The notes under the pieces were generated by a model. The model was not told where the DNA came from. It searched no databases and was given only the letters and a program-made list of their open reading frames with translations. From assembly GCF_019668465.1 (NCBI RefSeq), contig NZ_AP024828.1, forward strand, positions 1,302,001-1,366,000: a stretch of 64,000 nucleotides of DNA. The letters are read 5' to 3'. Made by a program: the position numbers and the translations under genes. This DNA comes from Mycobacterium senriense (lineage in GTDB: Bacteria > Actinomycetota > Actinomycetes > Mycobacteriales > Mycobacteriaceae). The stretch's first letter is position 1. Each line of letters starts with the position of its first letter. This document shows, piece by piece, positions 18,361 through 27,311 of this stretch.

Positions 18361-19098
18361 TCAAACCTTCGGCGTCAGATCCAGCGACGTGATCGTCGTC
18401 ATCCTGGTCACCAGCCAACGGTTGTCGGACCGCTTCAAAAACAGCCGGTACGACAGGTACTTCAATGACGGGACGTTCTTGGTCAGCGGGCTGGTGGAGG
18501 TCGTGTTGGTGTAGACGAGCACCGAAGCGTTGGGATCGTCCAGCATCTCGACCGCCGCTCCGGTGACCTCGGTGCTGTTGCTGATCTTGGCCTGCTTGTT
18601 GGGGGCCACGATCGCGTCGACGAATTTGCGGTACTGCGCCTCGAAATCCCCGCTGAGATAGCGAGATGCGCGGTCGGCGAGCGTGTCCATGTTTTCCGGC
18701 GTGTACGTCCACAGCGTGGTGATCGCGTTGGCGGCGGTCCGCGCGACGTTCAGTTTCGTTGCGGCGGTAGCCCGATCGGTCAGGTACGGCTGCACCATCG
18801 CGCCGGCGAACGCGGCGGACCCGACGAACAGCAGGGCGGCGATCACGGCGACGATGGCCCAGGCCTTACCGGCCCGCCGCTTCTTTCTCGCGCCGCCGGC
18901 CGGCGCCGCGTCGGTGGTCTGTTCCGCGTCCTCGCCGGAGGCCTCGGCATCGGCGCCGTCCGGCGCGGCCTCGTCGCCCTCGGCGCTGTCGGAATCCGTT
19001 GTGGCATCCGACTTTTCGTCGCGCTCCTCCGGGCCGTCGCCCCCCGCCGCGCCCGTCGCCTCGGTCTCGGGGGCGGCCGGGTTCTGCTCGGCGGTCAC
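18361..19098 (-). CDS. Mce1-associated membrane protein (Rv0178-like)
   Basis: This 245-residue protein has an acidic, Ala/Glu-rich cytoplasmic N-terminus and one transmembrane helix (AWAIVAVIAALLFVGSAAFAGAMV). An extracytoplasmic Mce-associated domain of SnoaL/NTF2 shape follows, ending WLVTRMTTITSLDLTPKV. GTG 19098 overlaps the preceding stop as GTGA (19095-19098) and gives the Rv0178 length (244 aa), so it was preferred over upstream frames. Mas proteins are thought to stabilise or regulate the Mce transport complex at the inner membrane. It is the last mce1-encoded gene here. Confidence 0.88.
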   Translation of the reverse strand: MTAEQNPAAPETEATGAAGGDGPEERDEKSDATTDSDSAEGDEAAPDGADAEASGEDAEQTTDAAPAGGARKKRRAGKAWAIVAVIAALLFVGSAAFAGAMVQPYLTDRATAATKLNVARTAANAITTLWTYTPENMDTLADRASRYLSGDFEAQYRKFVDAIVAPNKQAKISNSTEVTGAAVEMLDDPNASVLVYTNTTSTSPLTKNVPSLKYLSYRLFLKRSDNRWLVTRMTTITSLDLTPKV

Positions 19099-19655
19099 AT
19101 CACCTGCTGCAGGCTGCTGATCTTCCACTGGTTCCCTTCCTGCGTCGCGGTTGCCGCCCAACGATTGGTGTTCTCCAAGACCTGCTTTTCATCCGGCGAC
19201 TTGGTGGTGATCGCGGTGGCCACCATGACGCTGACGCTGCCGTCGTCGTTCCATCGCTCCAGGCCGGCGTCCAGGACGCTGCCGGTGGCCGGTTCGGCCC
19301 GTGCGACCTGGAGCAGGATCTCGTTGGCGTTCTTCTGGTACTGGTTGGCGAAGTCGCCGGTCGCCTGCGCCAATATCCGGTTCACGTAGTCGTTGGCGTG
19401 AAAGGGATCGATGGAGGTGAACTGCGTCATGAATCCGGTCACGTAGCTGAGCACCTCGCGGTCCCTCGACGCGGTCCGCACCCGGGATTCATGTGAGCCG
19501 AGCATCAGCGCGCAGGCGGTGATCGCCGCGACGATGAGCAGCGCGGCGACCGTTCCGGCCAACGGCACCAGCCATGGCCGCCGCGCCTCGGCCTCGACCG
19601 GGCGCGCGATGAGCAGGGGTCGATCGCCGGGTGCAAACCTGCGCCGCGGGCTCAT
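19095..19655 (-). CDS. Mce1-associated membrane protein (Rv0177-like)
   Basis: This 186-residue protein has a short basic N-terminus, one transmembrane helix (PLAGTVAALLIVAAITACALML) and an extracytoplasmic Mce-associated domain ending WKISSLQQVM. ATG 19655 overlaps the stop of the Rv0176-like gene as ATGA (19652-19655) and gives the Rv0177 length, so longer upstream readings were rejected. Translational coupling on both sides supports stoichiometric production with the Mce1 machinery. Its function is inferred from the location and shared fold. Confidence 0.88.
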   Translation of the reverse strand: MSPRRRFAPGDRPLLIARPVEAEARRPWLVPLAGTVAALLIVAAITACALMLGSHESRVRTASRDREVLSYVTGFMTQFTSIDPFHANDYVNRILAQATGDFANQYQKNANEILLQVARAEPATGSVLDAGLERWNDDGSVSVMVATAITTKSPDEKQVLENTNRWAATATQEGNQWKISSLQQVM

Positions 19656-20623
19656 TTTCCGCCCCCGGGCTGCTTCGGCTTGGTCAGCACGTTGAGATCG
19701 TCGACGCGCCAAGTGTTTCCGCCGCCCTTGGCGAAGTTCACCCGCACGGTGGCGCTGATGTAGCGCCGCTCGGGCCCGATGCCGCGCCGGCCCTGCATGA
19801 ACAGCAGCATCGTCGCCCGGTCCGGCCCCGCCGATTCGATCGAGCTGTTGGTGACCCAGTATTCGTTGATGACCGGGTGCCCCTTCTGCACCAGGTCCTG
19901 CTGGGCGGCCAGCTGGGGCCGATACTTGTCGGTCGCCAGCGACAGCGCCCGGGTGAAGTCCTCGTGCAGCGACTTGGGGTCGTACGTCAGCATCTGGGCG
20001 ACGATCTTCGGTCCCTGCGTGGCGATCTGGGCGCGCGTCTGATCGGTCGCCCGGTCCGTGGAGTACACCACGAAAAAGCTGATCGCGGCCCCGGCCAGGC
20101 AGAGCACCACCGCGCTCGACACCGCGACCGCGGTCCAGCGCCGGATGCGGGCCGGCACCGCGCCCGGGCCGAGGGGGCGTACCTCGGTGCGCGCCAGCAT
20201 GTCGGCGAATGTGCGGCGGCGTGAATCCCACAGGGGCCAAAGCCATCCCACGATCGAGACGATGTCGAGCAGGTGGGCGACGTCCCGGAGCAGCAGGGTC
20301 CACGGGCCCGGCGAATCACCGGTGCGTCCCGTCACCGCGATGCCCACCAACGCGCGGCCCAGGCTCCAGCCGGTGATCACCGGCAGCAGCAGCCGGTTGA
20401 CCAGCGCCAGCAGGGTGACGACGCCGAGGACGGAGATGGCCAGCCACCACCACGCCCCGTGGGCCGGCACGGTACGCAACACCAGCGCCATCGTGATGAT
20501 CACCGCGAGGCACGGCAGCACGTCGACGGCGAATGCGCGAACGCGAGAATGCCAGGGCGCCAAGGCTTCCCGCGGTGACTCCTGGATTTCCGGGGGCGCA
20601 GTCTGTTCGACCACCACCGTCAC
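19652..20623 (-). CDS. Mce1-associated RDD-domain membrane protein (Rv0176-like)
   Basis: This 323-residue protein has an N-terminal RDD domain (RVRAFAVDVLPCLAVII, with RRRTFADMLARTEV as the conserved C-terminal RDD segment) spanning about three helices. Another transmembrane helix (AVAVSSAVVLCLAGAAISFFVV) and an extracytoplasmic Mce-associated domain follow. GTG 20623 overlaps the Rv0175-like stop as GTGA (20620-20623) and yields the Rv0176 length (322 aa). The RDD plus Mas fusion is characteristic of mce1 loci. It may couple substrate entry to the YrbE permease, but this is inference. Confidence 0.88.
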   Translation of the reverse strand: MTVVVEQTAPPEIQESPREALAPWHSRVRAFAVDVLPCLAVIITMALVLRTVPAHGAWWWLAISVLGVVTLLALVNRLLLPVITGWSLGRALVGIAVTGRTGDSPGPWTLLLRDVAHLLDIVSIVGWLWPLWDSRRRTFADMLARTEVRPLGPGAVPARIRRWTAVAVSSAVVLCLAGAAISFFVVYSTDRATDQTRAQIATQGPKIVAQMLTYDPKSLHEDFTRALSLATDKYRPQLAAQQDLVQKGHPVINEYWVTNSSIESAGPDRATMLLFMQGRRGIGPERRYISATVRVNFAKGGGNTWRVDDLNVLTKPKQPGGGK

Positions 20624-21399
20624 TTCGTCACCTGGTCGAGCTTGGAGATCTTGTACTGCCCCTCGGCGAACGCCATCTTCACGCGCAGCCGGTAGCCCGC
20701 TTCGCTCTGGTTCTGGTCGCTGGCCACCTTCACGCGCAGCGCGACCAGGATGTCGATCGAACCGTCGGGGTTGTTGCGCTCGACGGCCGCCCGCACATCC
20801 GACACCTGAACGTGGATGTTCGCGGCCTGATATGCCTGTACGAGCATGCTGGTGTAGAGCAGCGCCTGCGAGCGGAAGGCGTCCGTGCCGCAGTCGACGA
20901 TCTTCTGCTCGCTCGCGGTCATCGCGTTGGTGTCCGGCGCCTGGGTCGCCGACACGCATTCCACCGCCGCCTTCAGCGCCGCGGTGTCGTTACGGGCGAT
21001 CCGCTGGCTTTGGTGGTGGTAGTGCAACGCGAGGTAGCCGCCTCCGCCGACGCCGACGGCGCACAACACCAGCACCGCGGCGATCGCGGCCAGCCATCCG
21101 CGGCCCACCCGGGACGGGCCTCGCGGTGTGGCCACCGCGGGCTCGCCGGATTCCGCCGCATCCTCGGTGGCGCCGCCGGACTCGGTAGCGCCGCCGGACT
21201 CGGTGGTGTCACCGGACTCGGACGCGTCAGTGTCGGCAGCACCGTCGGTGGATTCCACCGCGTCCTCGGAAGCGTCCTGCGGACCGGTTTGCTCGGCTCC
21301 GTTCTCGGGTGCCGCCGAACCCTCGTTCTTGTCCTGAGTGGTCAATGAATCGTCCGTGTCGATGGGGTTCAGCCGGCTGGTGCCAGCATCTCCTTCCAT
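20620..21399 (-). CDS. Mce1-associated membrane protein (Rv0175-like)
   Basis: This 259-residue protein is longer than Rv0175 (213 aa). The extra length is an acidic, low-complexity N-terminus with imperfect ESGG(A/D)T repeats around residues 58-85. One transmembrane helix (WLAAIAAVLVLCAVGVGGGGYLAL) and the Mce-associated domain (to KISKLDQVTK) follow. ATG 21399 has AGGAG upstream and overlaps the mce1F end by 31 nt; no closer start fits. It is the first of four Mas genes after mce1F. Confidence 0.85.
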   Translation of the reverse strand: MEGDAGTSRLNPIDTDDSLTTQDKNEGSAAPENGAEQTGPQDASEDAVESTDGAADTDASESGDTTESGGATESGGATEDAAESGEPAVATPRGPSRVGRGWLAAIAAVLVLCAVGVGGGGYLALHYHHQSQRIARNDTAALKAAVECVSATQAPDTNAMTASEQKIVDCGTDAFRSQALLYTSMLVQAYQAANIHVQVSDVRAAVERNNPDGSIDILVALRVKVASDQNQSEAGYRLRVKMAFAEGQYKISKLDQVTK

Positions 21400-22919
21400 C
21401 CATCGTCTCCTGTTCTGGTCGAGTTCTCGACGGAGTATTTAACTCCGTCTGGCCCTACCAGTTCACCGCTTTGGGGACTGTAGATCGCCGAGGGAGGCCC
21501 GCTGGGCTTGTAGACACAGGGGTTGGGCTGCTGGCCATTGCACTGCACGGTACCCGACCCCGGCCGGGACAACGGATCGCTGGTGGGCGGGGGTGTTCCC
21601 GCGACCCGGTCCGAGGGTGCCGGGTTCAACCCGTTGTCCACCGACGGTGCCGGGATCACCATCCCGGGCCGGACCGATTGATCACAGCGCGCTGCGGGCG
21701 CGGGACAGGTCAGAATCTGGTTGGGATCGCCATACCAGGGGTTGGTACCCGCGGGCACATACGGCTTGGGGTCACGGCATTCCCGCGGCGAGGCCGCCCG
21801 CTTACCCGGGATATCAACGCACGGAATGTTGCGTGAGCCGCGCACGCTGTTCGCCGGGGTGTCCATCGGGATCTTGCAGTACGTACCCGTGGGCAACGGC
21901 TGGATGCTGGTGTCGGCCGGCGACCGCCACTCCGGCGCCGGGATGAACCCGGTCAGACACGGCGGTGGCTGGTTGATCGACAGCGCCAGGTCGAGCGCGG
22001 CCATGTTGGGGAACGGCGCGGCCACCGTCTGGGCGATCGACGCACCCTGCGGGAGGAACACCAGGACCTGCTCGACGCCGGTGTGATAGCGCTTGAGCAG
22101 GTCGAAGACGACCTCGAGGTTGGCCAGCGTCTGCGGCAGCGAATCCTTGACGTCGCTGAAGACCGAGTTGACCTGGTCGGCCGTCGGCGCCGCCTGGCGC
22201 AGAATGCTTTTCAGGTGCTGGTCTTCCTGCGCGGACTGCGCGCCCAGCCGGTTCAGGTTGCGTGCCCAGCGCTCGATGTTGTCACCCGATTTGACCTGGC
22301 TGTCCAGCACCGGCCCGGAGTTCTGGATGATGTCGTTGACGTCGGTCATCTGGTTTTTGAAGTCGCCGACGATCGCCTGCGTCGCGTCGACCAACCGCTG
22401 CAGGTTGGGGCCCAACCCGCCGACGGATTGCGCCGTCTCGTCGAGCAACTGGCCGATCTTCTCCTTGGGCAGCACCGACAGCCCGCGGTTCGCCGTGTCC
22501 AGGGCCGGCCCGATCTCGGCGGGCACGGTGCCCTTGGTGATGGTCTGCCCTTCGGCCAGGTACTTACCGGTGTTCCCGCTCGACGTCAGGTCCAGGTACT
22601 GCTCACCGACCGCCGACACCGAGTGCACGTTGGCCGTGGCGTCGATCGGAATCTTGTAGTCGCTGTCGATGCTCATCGTCGCCCGGGCGCCGCGCTCGGT
22701 GGGCTCGACGTCGGTCACCTTGCCGATGGTGATGCCGCGAAAGGTGACGTTGGCCGTGGGATACAGCCCACCCGAGGCGGGCAGGTCGGCCTTCAGCGTG
22801 TAGCGGCCGATGCCCACCAGGCTTGGGATCTGCAGATAGTAGATCCCGAGCACGAGCAGCGAGATGACGGTCAGGATCCCGAAGGCGATCAGCTGGCGTC
22901 GGATGAAGGGAGTCAGCAA
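21369..22919 (-). CDS. mce1F: Mce1F, MCE-family lipid transport protein
   Basis: This 516-residue protein matches Rv0174 (515 aa). An N-terminal transmembrane or signal segment (LIAFGILTVISLLVLGIYYLQI) is followed by the MCE/MlaD domain (about residues 38-115; ASGGLYPTANVTFRGITIGKV) and a long alpha-helical domain to about 300. The C-terminal tail is Pro-rich. Mce1 proteins form a hexameric periplasmic needle that moves mycolic and fatty acids to the YrbE1 permease. ATG 22919 overlaps the end of mce1E by 7 nt. Confidence 0.95.
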   Translation of the reverse strand: MLTPFIRRQLIAFGILTVISLLVLGIYYLQIPSLVGIGRYTLKADLPASGGLYPTANVTFRGITIGKVTDVEPTERGARATMSIDSDYKIPIDATANVHSVSAVGEQYLDLTSSGNTGKYLAEGQTITKGTVPAEIGPALDTANRGLSVLPKEKIGQLLDETAQSVGGLGPNLQRLVDATQAIVGDFKNQMTDVNDIIQNSGPVLDSQVKSGDNIERWARNLNRLGAQSAQEDQHLKSILRQAAPTADQVNSVFSDVKDSLPQTLANLEVVFDLLKRYHTGVEQVLVFLPQGASIAQTVAAPFPNMAALDLALSINQPPPCLTGFIPAPEWRSPADTSIQPLPTGTYCKIPMDTPANSVRGSRNIPCVDIPGKRAASPRECRDPKPYVPAGTNPWYGDPNQILTCPAPAARCDQSVRPGMVIPAPSVDNGLNPAPSDRVAGTPPPTSDPLSRPGSGTVQCNGQQPNPCVYKPSGPPSAIYSPQSGELVGPDGVKYSVENSTRTGDDGWKEMLAPAG

Positions 22920-24109
22920 TTCCTGTCCCCCCTTTCCACCAGCGGTCCACCCGGTGCGTCATTCGGGTTCGGCGTGTAGCGCACGTCCGGGATCATCGTC
23001 TCCGGATCGCGCCCGAACGACTGCTCGAGCGCCCGCAGGGCTCCCGACAATCCGGTCCCGGTGAGGAACGCGTTGTCGACGGCGCTGTAGGTCAGGTCGA
23101 GCGTCAGCGAGATGTTGATGTAGTCGCCGCGGAAGATCTTCGGCACCGTGTCGATGTCGAACGGCTGGGTGAGGATCAGCTTCAGCGCGCCGATCAGGTA
23201 CGGCGAGGCGCGGCCGAGCTCCTTCAGCGGGCACTGCAGCGCCTGCAGGTCGGTGTGCAGCGGACCGCGCGCCTCCGACAGGTACTGGTCGGCGGCCTGG
23301 CTGAGGCGTCCCACCGAGTCGACGGCATTGATCAGATGCTGCTGATAGTCCTTGTTCGCGAAATATTTGATCAGCGGCGGGATGTCGGTCAGCACCCGGT
23401 CCAGGACGTCGGCGCGTCCGCCCACGTACGTCAGCAGCCGGTTGGTGGAGTCGATGGCGTGGGTGATGTCATCGCGCTGCTGGTTGAGCTGATTGGTGAA
23501 GGTGTCCAGCTTGCCGAGCAGCGCCCGGATCTGCTCGCCGCGGCCGTTGAATATGTTGTAGACCTCGTTCTGCAGCACCTCGAGGTTCGGGATGCCGCCG
23601 CCGCGCAGGATCAGCGAGAGGCTGGCCAGCGTCTGCTCGGTGGTCGGGTACGACGTCGAATTCTTCAGCGGAATGGTGTCGCCGTCCTTGAGCAGCTCGT
23701 GCGACGGGTTCGGCGGCGCGGCGAGCTCGACGTGCTGAGAACCCAGCAGCGACGTCTGGCCGATCCTGGCGACGGCGTTCTTCGGCAGCTTGAGGCTGTT
23801 GCTCACGCCGAGCGTCAAAGTGGCGATCCAGTTCTTCAACTGGATGGCCTTGATCGAGCCGACGAACACATCGGCGACCATCACCTTGCTGTTGCCGTTG
23901 ATCGCCAGGGTGTCGGGCACCTGCACATACAGGGTCATGGCTCCCGAGCCGCTGCCGGGGCCACCCGGAATCGCGACGTTGGAGATGCCCTTCCAGCCAC
24001 ACGAGCTCAGCACCATCGCCGCAACCAGCAGGGTCAGGCCCTGCCAGCTCCGACGGCGCAGCACACGAAGCGCGCCCCGGCGCTTCGTCTTGATCGTCGG
24101 GCGCCTCAC
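22913..24109 (-). CDS. mce1E: Mce1E (LprK), MCE-family lipoprotein
   Basis: This 398-residue protein corresponds to Rv0173 (LprK, 390 aa). It has a basic leader, hydrophobic core and lipobox LSSC (LLVAAMVLSSCGW), so the protein is a predicted lipoprotein. This is typical of the fifth Mce protein in each operon. The MCE domain (VPDTLAINGNSKVMVADVFVGSI) and a helical domain follow. ATG 24109 overlaps the mce1D stop as ATGA (24106-24109). It acts at the outer face of the inner membrane in the Mce1 complex. Confidence 0.95.
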   Translation of the reverse strand: MRRPTIKTKRRGALRVLRRRSWQGLTLLVAAMVLSSCGWKGISNVAIPGGPGSGSGAMTLYVQVPDTLAINGNSKVMVADVFVGSIKAIQLKNWIATLTLGVSNSLKLPKNAVARIGQTSLLGSQHVELAAPPNPSHELLKDGDTIPLKNSTSYPTTEQTLASLSLILRGGGIPNLEVLQNEVYNIFNGRGEQIRALLGKLDTFTNQLNQQRDDITHAIDSTNRLLTYVGGRADVLDRVLTDIPPLIKYFANKDYQQHLINAVDSVGRLSQAADQYLSEARGPLHTDLQALQCPLKELGRASPYLIGALKLILTQPFDIDTVPKIFRGDYINISLTLDLTYSAVDNAFLTGTGLSGALRALEQSFGRDPETMIPDVRYTPNPNDAPGGPLVERGDRNC

Positions 24110-25722
24110 TGGCCACCTCCAAAGTCAGCGGGTGCCGCCGGGCCGCCCGCGTTCGGGGCGGGCGCGGACACCGGCGCCGGCGTCGGAGCGACCGGACCCG
24201 GGACCACCTCCGGCCCCGGCGGTGGCGGCGGTATCGGCACCTGGGGCGGGTTCTGCCCGATGACCGGCGCTATCGGGTTCTCGTCGTAGGCGTTCGGCGG
24301 ACCCGGGGGCGTCTGCAGAGTCGACTGGACCGGCGCGATGTTCGGACCACCCATCAGCTCGTTCAGCGAGTCCGGGGTCATCAGACCCGCGGAGATGGGC
24401 CCGACCTGCTGGCCCTGCATGCCCGGGGCGACGATCCAGCCCGGCTGGGTGTTGCGGTGCGAGGTCGGGGTGTCCGGCACCCAGATGCCCGGGACGGTGG
24501 TGTCCTTGTATCCGTTCGGCGGGTGCAGCCGATCCTCGGAGTAGGCGACCTCCTTCGGCAGCGTCTCGGCAGTGCTGAACAGGTTCAACCCGAACGGCGG
24601 GTAGTTGAACTTGATCGCGTCGAGAATCGGGGAGAGGTACTGCGCGCACAGTTCGGCCGATTCCTGGTAGCCCAAGCGGCTGCCGGCCTGGATCGCACTG
24701 CAGATGAACTGCATCGGGTTGGCGAAGTTGGTGATCGACGGGATGGCGACCACCGAACCGTGCGACGGGTGATAGATCTGGTTGATGTTCGACGCGGCCG
24801 TCGGCACCACGTGCAGCGCGGTCTCCAGCCCGTTGAGCGGATCCGGTTGCAGCAGCGCGTTCGTCGCGGTTTCCAGGTTGTTGATGTCTTGGACGAGCAC
24901 CCCGCGGTTCTGGTCCAGCCAGGGCCGCACGGTGGTCAGCAGGCTGTCGAACTGCGCGATCGCGTTGGCCAGGTCGGTATCGGAATGCGCCAGCCGCGTG
25001 GTGAAGTCGGCCAGGTTCTGGTTGAGCGCGACGAACTGCTGGTCGTCGTTGTGCAGCGCATTGACGAACAGCGCCAGGCTGCGCACCACCGCGAAGAAGT
25101 CGCCGCGGCCCTCGTTGAGGGCGGTCAGCGCCTGCGACAGGCTGGTCAGCGTGGCGTTGAACTGCTTGCCCTTGCCGGCCAGCCCGTTGGCGAACGACTC
25201 GATGACCTCACCGAACGGGCCCTTGGGCTGCTCGGGTGTCGGGCCCAGCTTGGAGATGATGTTGGTGATGCTGTTGCGCAGCTGGTCCCACTCCACCGGC
25301 ACCTGGGTGCGCTCTTCGGGGATGACCGCGTTGTCGGCCAGCACCGGCCCGCCCTTGTAGGCCGGCTCCAGCTGGATGGCCCGCGACGCCACCAGGGTGG
25401 GGTTGAGGATCACCGCCGAGGCGTTGGCCGGAACCCGGTACTGGTTCTCGTAGTGGAAGGTGACCCTCATCTTGTTGCCGGCCGGCTCGATCTTGTCGAT
25501 CGCGCCCACCCGCAGCCCCATGATCTGGACCTTGTCCCCCGGGTACAGGGCGTTGGCCGCCGAGAAATACGCCACCACGGTGTTGGTGGTCACCTTCTGG
25601 TACAGCCGCCAGCCGACGTAGCCGACGACCAGCGCCAAAATCACCACCAGCGATGCGACGATCACCGATGCCCGCGTCAGCTTGGGCAACCGCACGTTGC
25701 GGATGTCAAAGATGGTGCTCAA
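24106..25722 (-). CDS. mce1D: Mce1D, MCE-family lipid transport protein
   Basis: This 538-residue protein corresponds to Rv0172 (530 aa). The N-terminal transmembrane segment is ASVIVASLVVILALVVGYVGWRLY. The MCE domain is YFSAANALYPGDKVQIMGLRVGAIDKIEP. The central helical domain contains Gln/Asn-rich heptads. The C-terminal 90 residues are strongly Pro/Gly-rich (PPPPPGPEVVPGP) and probably extended. ATG 25722 overlaps the mce1C stop as ATGA (25719-25722). The role is as for the other Mce1 subunits. Confidence 0.95.
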   Translation of the reverse strand: MSTIFDIRNVRLPKLTRASVIVASLVVILALVVGYVGWRLYQKVTTNTVVAYFSAANALYPGDKVQIMGLRVGAIDKIEPAGNKMRVTFHYENQYRVPANASAVILNPTLVASRAIQLEPAYKGGPVLADNAVIPEERTQVPVEWDQLRNSITNIISKLGPTPEQPKGPFGEVIESFANGLAGKGKQFNATLTSLSQALTALNEGRGDFFAVVRSLALFVNALHNDDQQFVALNQNLADFTTRLAHSDTDLANAIAQFDSLLTTVRPWLDQNRGVLVQDINNLETATNALLQPDPLNGLETALHVVPTAASNINQIYHPSHGSVVAIPSITNFANPMQFICSAIQAGSRLGYQESAELCAQYLSPILDAIKFNYPPFGLNLFSTAETLPKEVAYSEDRLHPPNGYKDTTVPGIWVPDTPTSHRNTQPGWIVAPGMQGQQVGPISAGLMTPDSLNELMGGPNIAPVQSTLQTPPGPPNAYDENPIAPVIGQNPPQVPIPPPPPGPEVVPGPVAPTPAPVSAPAPNAGGPAAPADFGGGQ

Positions 25723-27311
25723 TTCTGGCTACCTCCCCCCGCTGCGCCACTGCCTCCGGATCCGCCGGGGTTGATGAACGGTGCCGGCAGCTGGTTGCCC
25801 GGCCCGGGCGGCGGCGCCGGTCCCGGCGGGAACCCCGGCGCGAACGTCGACGGCGGCGGCGTCGGTCCGGCCGGTGCCAGGTTCTCGGTGCGAGCACCCG
25901 GGGGTGCCTGAGCAGGCAACGGCACCGGTGTGCCCGGCACGTCAGGCGGCGGGTCGCCCGGCCGGCCCGCAATCGGGATGCCCGGCGTCGGCGGCAGACC
26001 CGCGGGGTTCGGCGGCGACGTCATCACGTCGACCGGCGCCGGGAAGCCCGGCCCGCCGAACGGGCCGCTGGCGGCGCCAGCGCAGGGCAGCGGGTTCCAC
26101 GGACGCGGCAGGCCCTCGTCCCCGACGGTGACATTGCCGCCGGGGTTGGCCGGCGTGTACGAGCACGGTGATCCCGGTGGGACGGCCGGACCCGGGTGAT
26201 CGGGTGTGCCCTCCAGCACCGGCGGTGCCGGCGGCGGCGCACCATTCGGGAACCGGGTCCCGTTCGGGTCGGGCCAGCGGTATTCCGGCAGACCGGCGCT
26301 GCGCCAGAAGTTCTCCGGATCGATGCCGCGCTTTTTGAAGGCGGCGTCGACCCAGGGCTGCGTGATCTGGTACAGGGCCAGGTTGTGCAGGACCACCTTG
26401 AAGAACGGCCCCGACGCGATGGCCTCGTTCAGTGATGGCAGGAACTTGCCGACCTCGGTGAGACCGTTGGCCAGGTCATCTTTGCGCTGCACCAGGATGC
26501 CGCTGACCGTGCGCAGCTGTTCCAGCACGTGGTTCAGGTTCGGGTTGTCGTTGATCAGGCCCTTGACCTGTTGGGAGAACGCGGCGATGTTGCCGAGCAG
26601 GGCGTTGATCGCCTGGCCGCGCTCGTTGAAGGCGACCAGCAGCGTCTTGGTGTTGACCAGCAGCCGGTCGATCTGATCGCTGCGTTTACCGAGGATGCCG
26701 GCCACCTGGTTGGCCTGGGCGAGCAGGTGCTTGACCTCTTCGTCGCGCTTGCCGATGGTGTCGGAGAACCTTTGCACCCCTTCGAGCGCCGGGCTCAGGT
26801 GCGGATAGGTCTGGTCGATGGTCTGCGACAGCACGTGCAGCGACTGCTTGACGGTGTCGATGTCCCAGCCCTGGGCGGCCTTGGTGACGTCGAAGAACGC
26901 GTCATAGATCTGGTAGGGCGTGGTGCTTTGGCCGACCGGCAATGTCGCCCCCGGCCGCAGCGGCTGGTTGCCGCGCGGCTCGAGTTCGAGGACCTTCTTT
27001 CCGAGGATGGTGTCAGTCTTGACTGCCAGCCGGCTCTCGGTGCCGAATTGTGCGGTGCCGGCGTTGAATTGGATCGCGATGTGATCGCCGTCGATCTTGA
27101 GGCCCTCCACCTTGCCGACGTCCACCCCGGCGATGCGCACCTTGTCACCCTTGCTGAGGCCGCCGGTGTCGGTGAACTGCCCGTAGTAGTGCGGTTTGGC
27201 CATCAACATCGGGACGCTGGTGAAGCTCTGGCCCACGCCGATCACCAGCAGCGTCACGACGATGCCCATCAGCCCGATGCGGACCCGGTTCGGTGGTTCC
27301 AGTGTTCTCAT
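25719..27311 (-). CDS. mce1C: Mce1C, MCE-family lipid transport protein
   Basis: This 530-residue protein corresponds to Rv0171 (515 aa). It begins MRTLEPPNRVRIGLMG. The open frame runs to 27323, but ATG 27311 overlaps the mce1B stop as ATGA (27308-27311) and matches the family start, so it was chosen. It has an N-terminal transmembrane segment, an MCE domain (YYGQFTDTGGLSKGDKVRIAGVDVGKVEG) and a helical domain. A C-terminal tail of about 170 residues is very rich in Pro, Gly and Ala (PGFPPGPAPPPGPG), longer than in most Mce proteins. Confidence 0.95.
   Translation of the reverse strand: MRTLEPPNRVRIGLMGIVVTLLVIGVGQSFTSVPMLMAKPHYYGQFTDTGGLSKGDKVRIAGVDVGKVEGLKIDGDHIAIQFNAGTAQFGTESRLAVKTDTILGKKVLELEPRGNQPLRPGATLPVGQSTTPYQIYDAFFDVTKAAQGWDIDTVKQSLHVLSQTIDQTYPHLSPALEGVQRFSDTIGKRDEEVKHLLAQANQVAGILGKRSDQIDRLLVNTKTLLVAFNERGQAINALLGNIAAFSQQVKGLINDNPNLNHVLEQLRTVSGILVQRKDDLANGLTEVGKFLPSLNEAIASGPFFKVVLHNLALYQITQPWVDAAFKKRGIDPENFWRSAGLPEYRWPDPNGTRFPNGAPPPAPPVLEGTPDHPGPAVPPGSPCSYTPANPGGNVTVGDEGLPRPWNPLPCAGAASGPFGGPGFPAPVDVMTSPPNPAGLPPTPGIPIAGRPGDPPPDVPGTPVPLPAQAPPGARTENLAPAGPTPPPSTFAPGFPPGPAPPPGPGNQLPAPFINPGGSGGSGAAGGGSQN

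Noticed and set aside
20624..20959. Longer 435-aa form of the Rv0176-like protein
   Set aside because: The extra N-terminus overlaps the Rv0175-like gene in another frame. The GTGA-coupled GTG 20623 gives the known length.
21112..21240. Repeats in the N-terminus of the Rv0175-like gene (ESGG units) as a DNA repeat element
   Set aside because: They follow the codon frame of a low-complexity acidic protein segment and do not occur elsewhere, so they are coding repeats.
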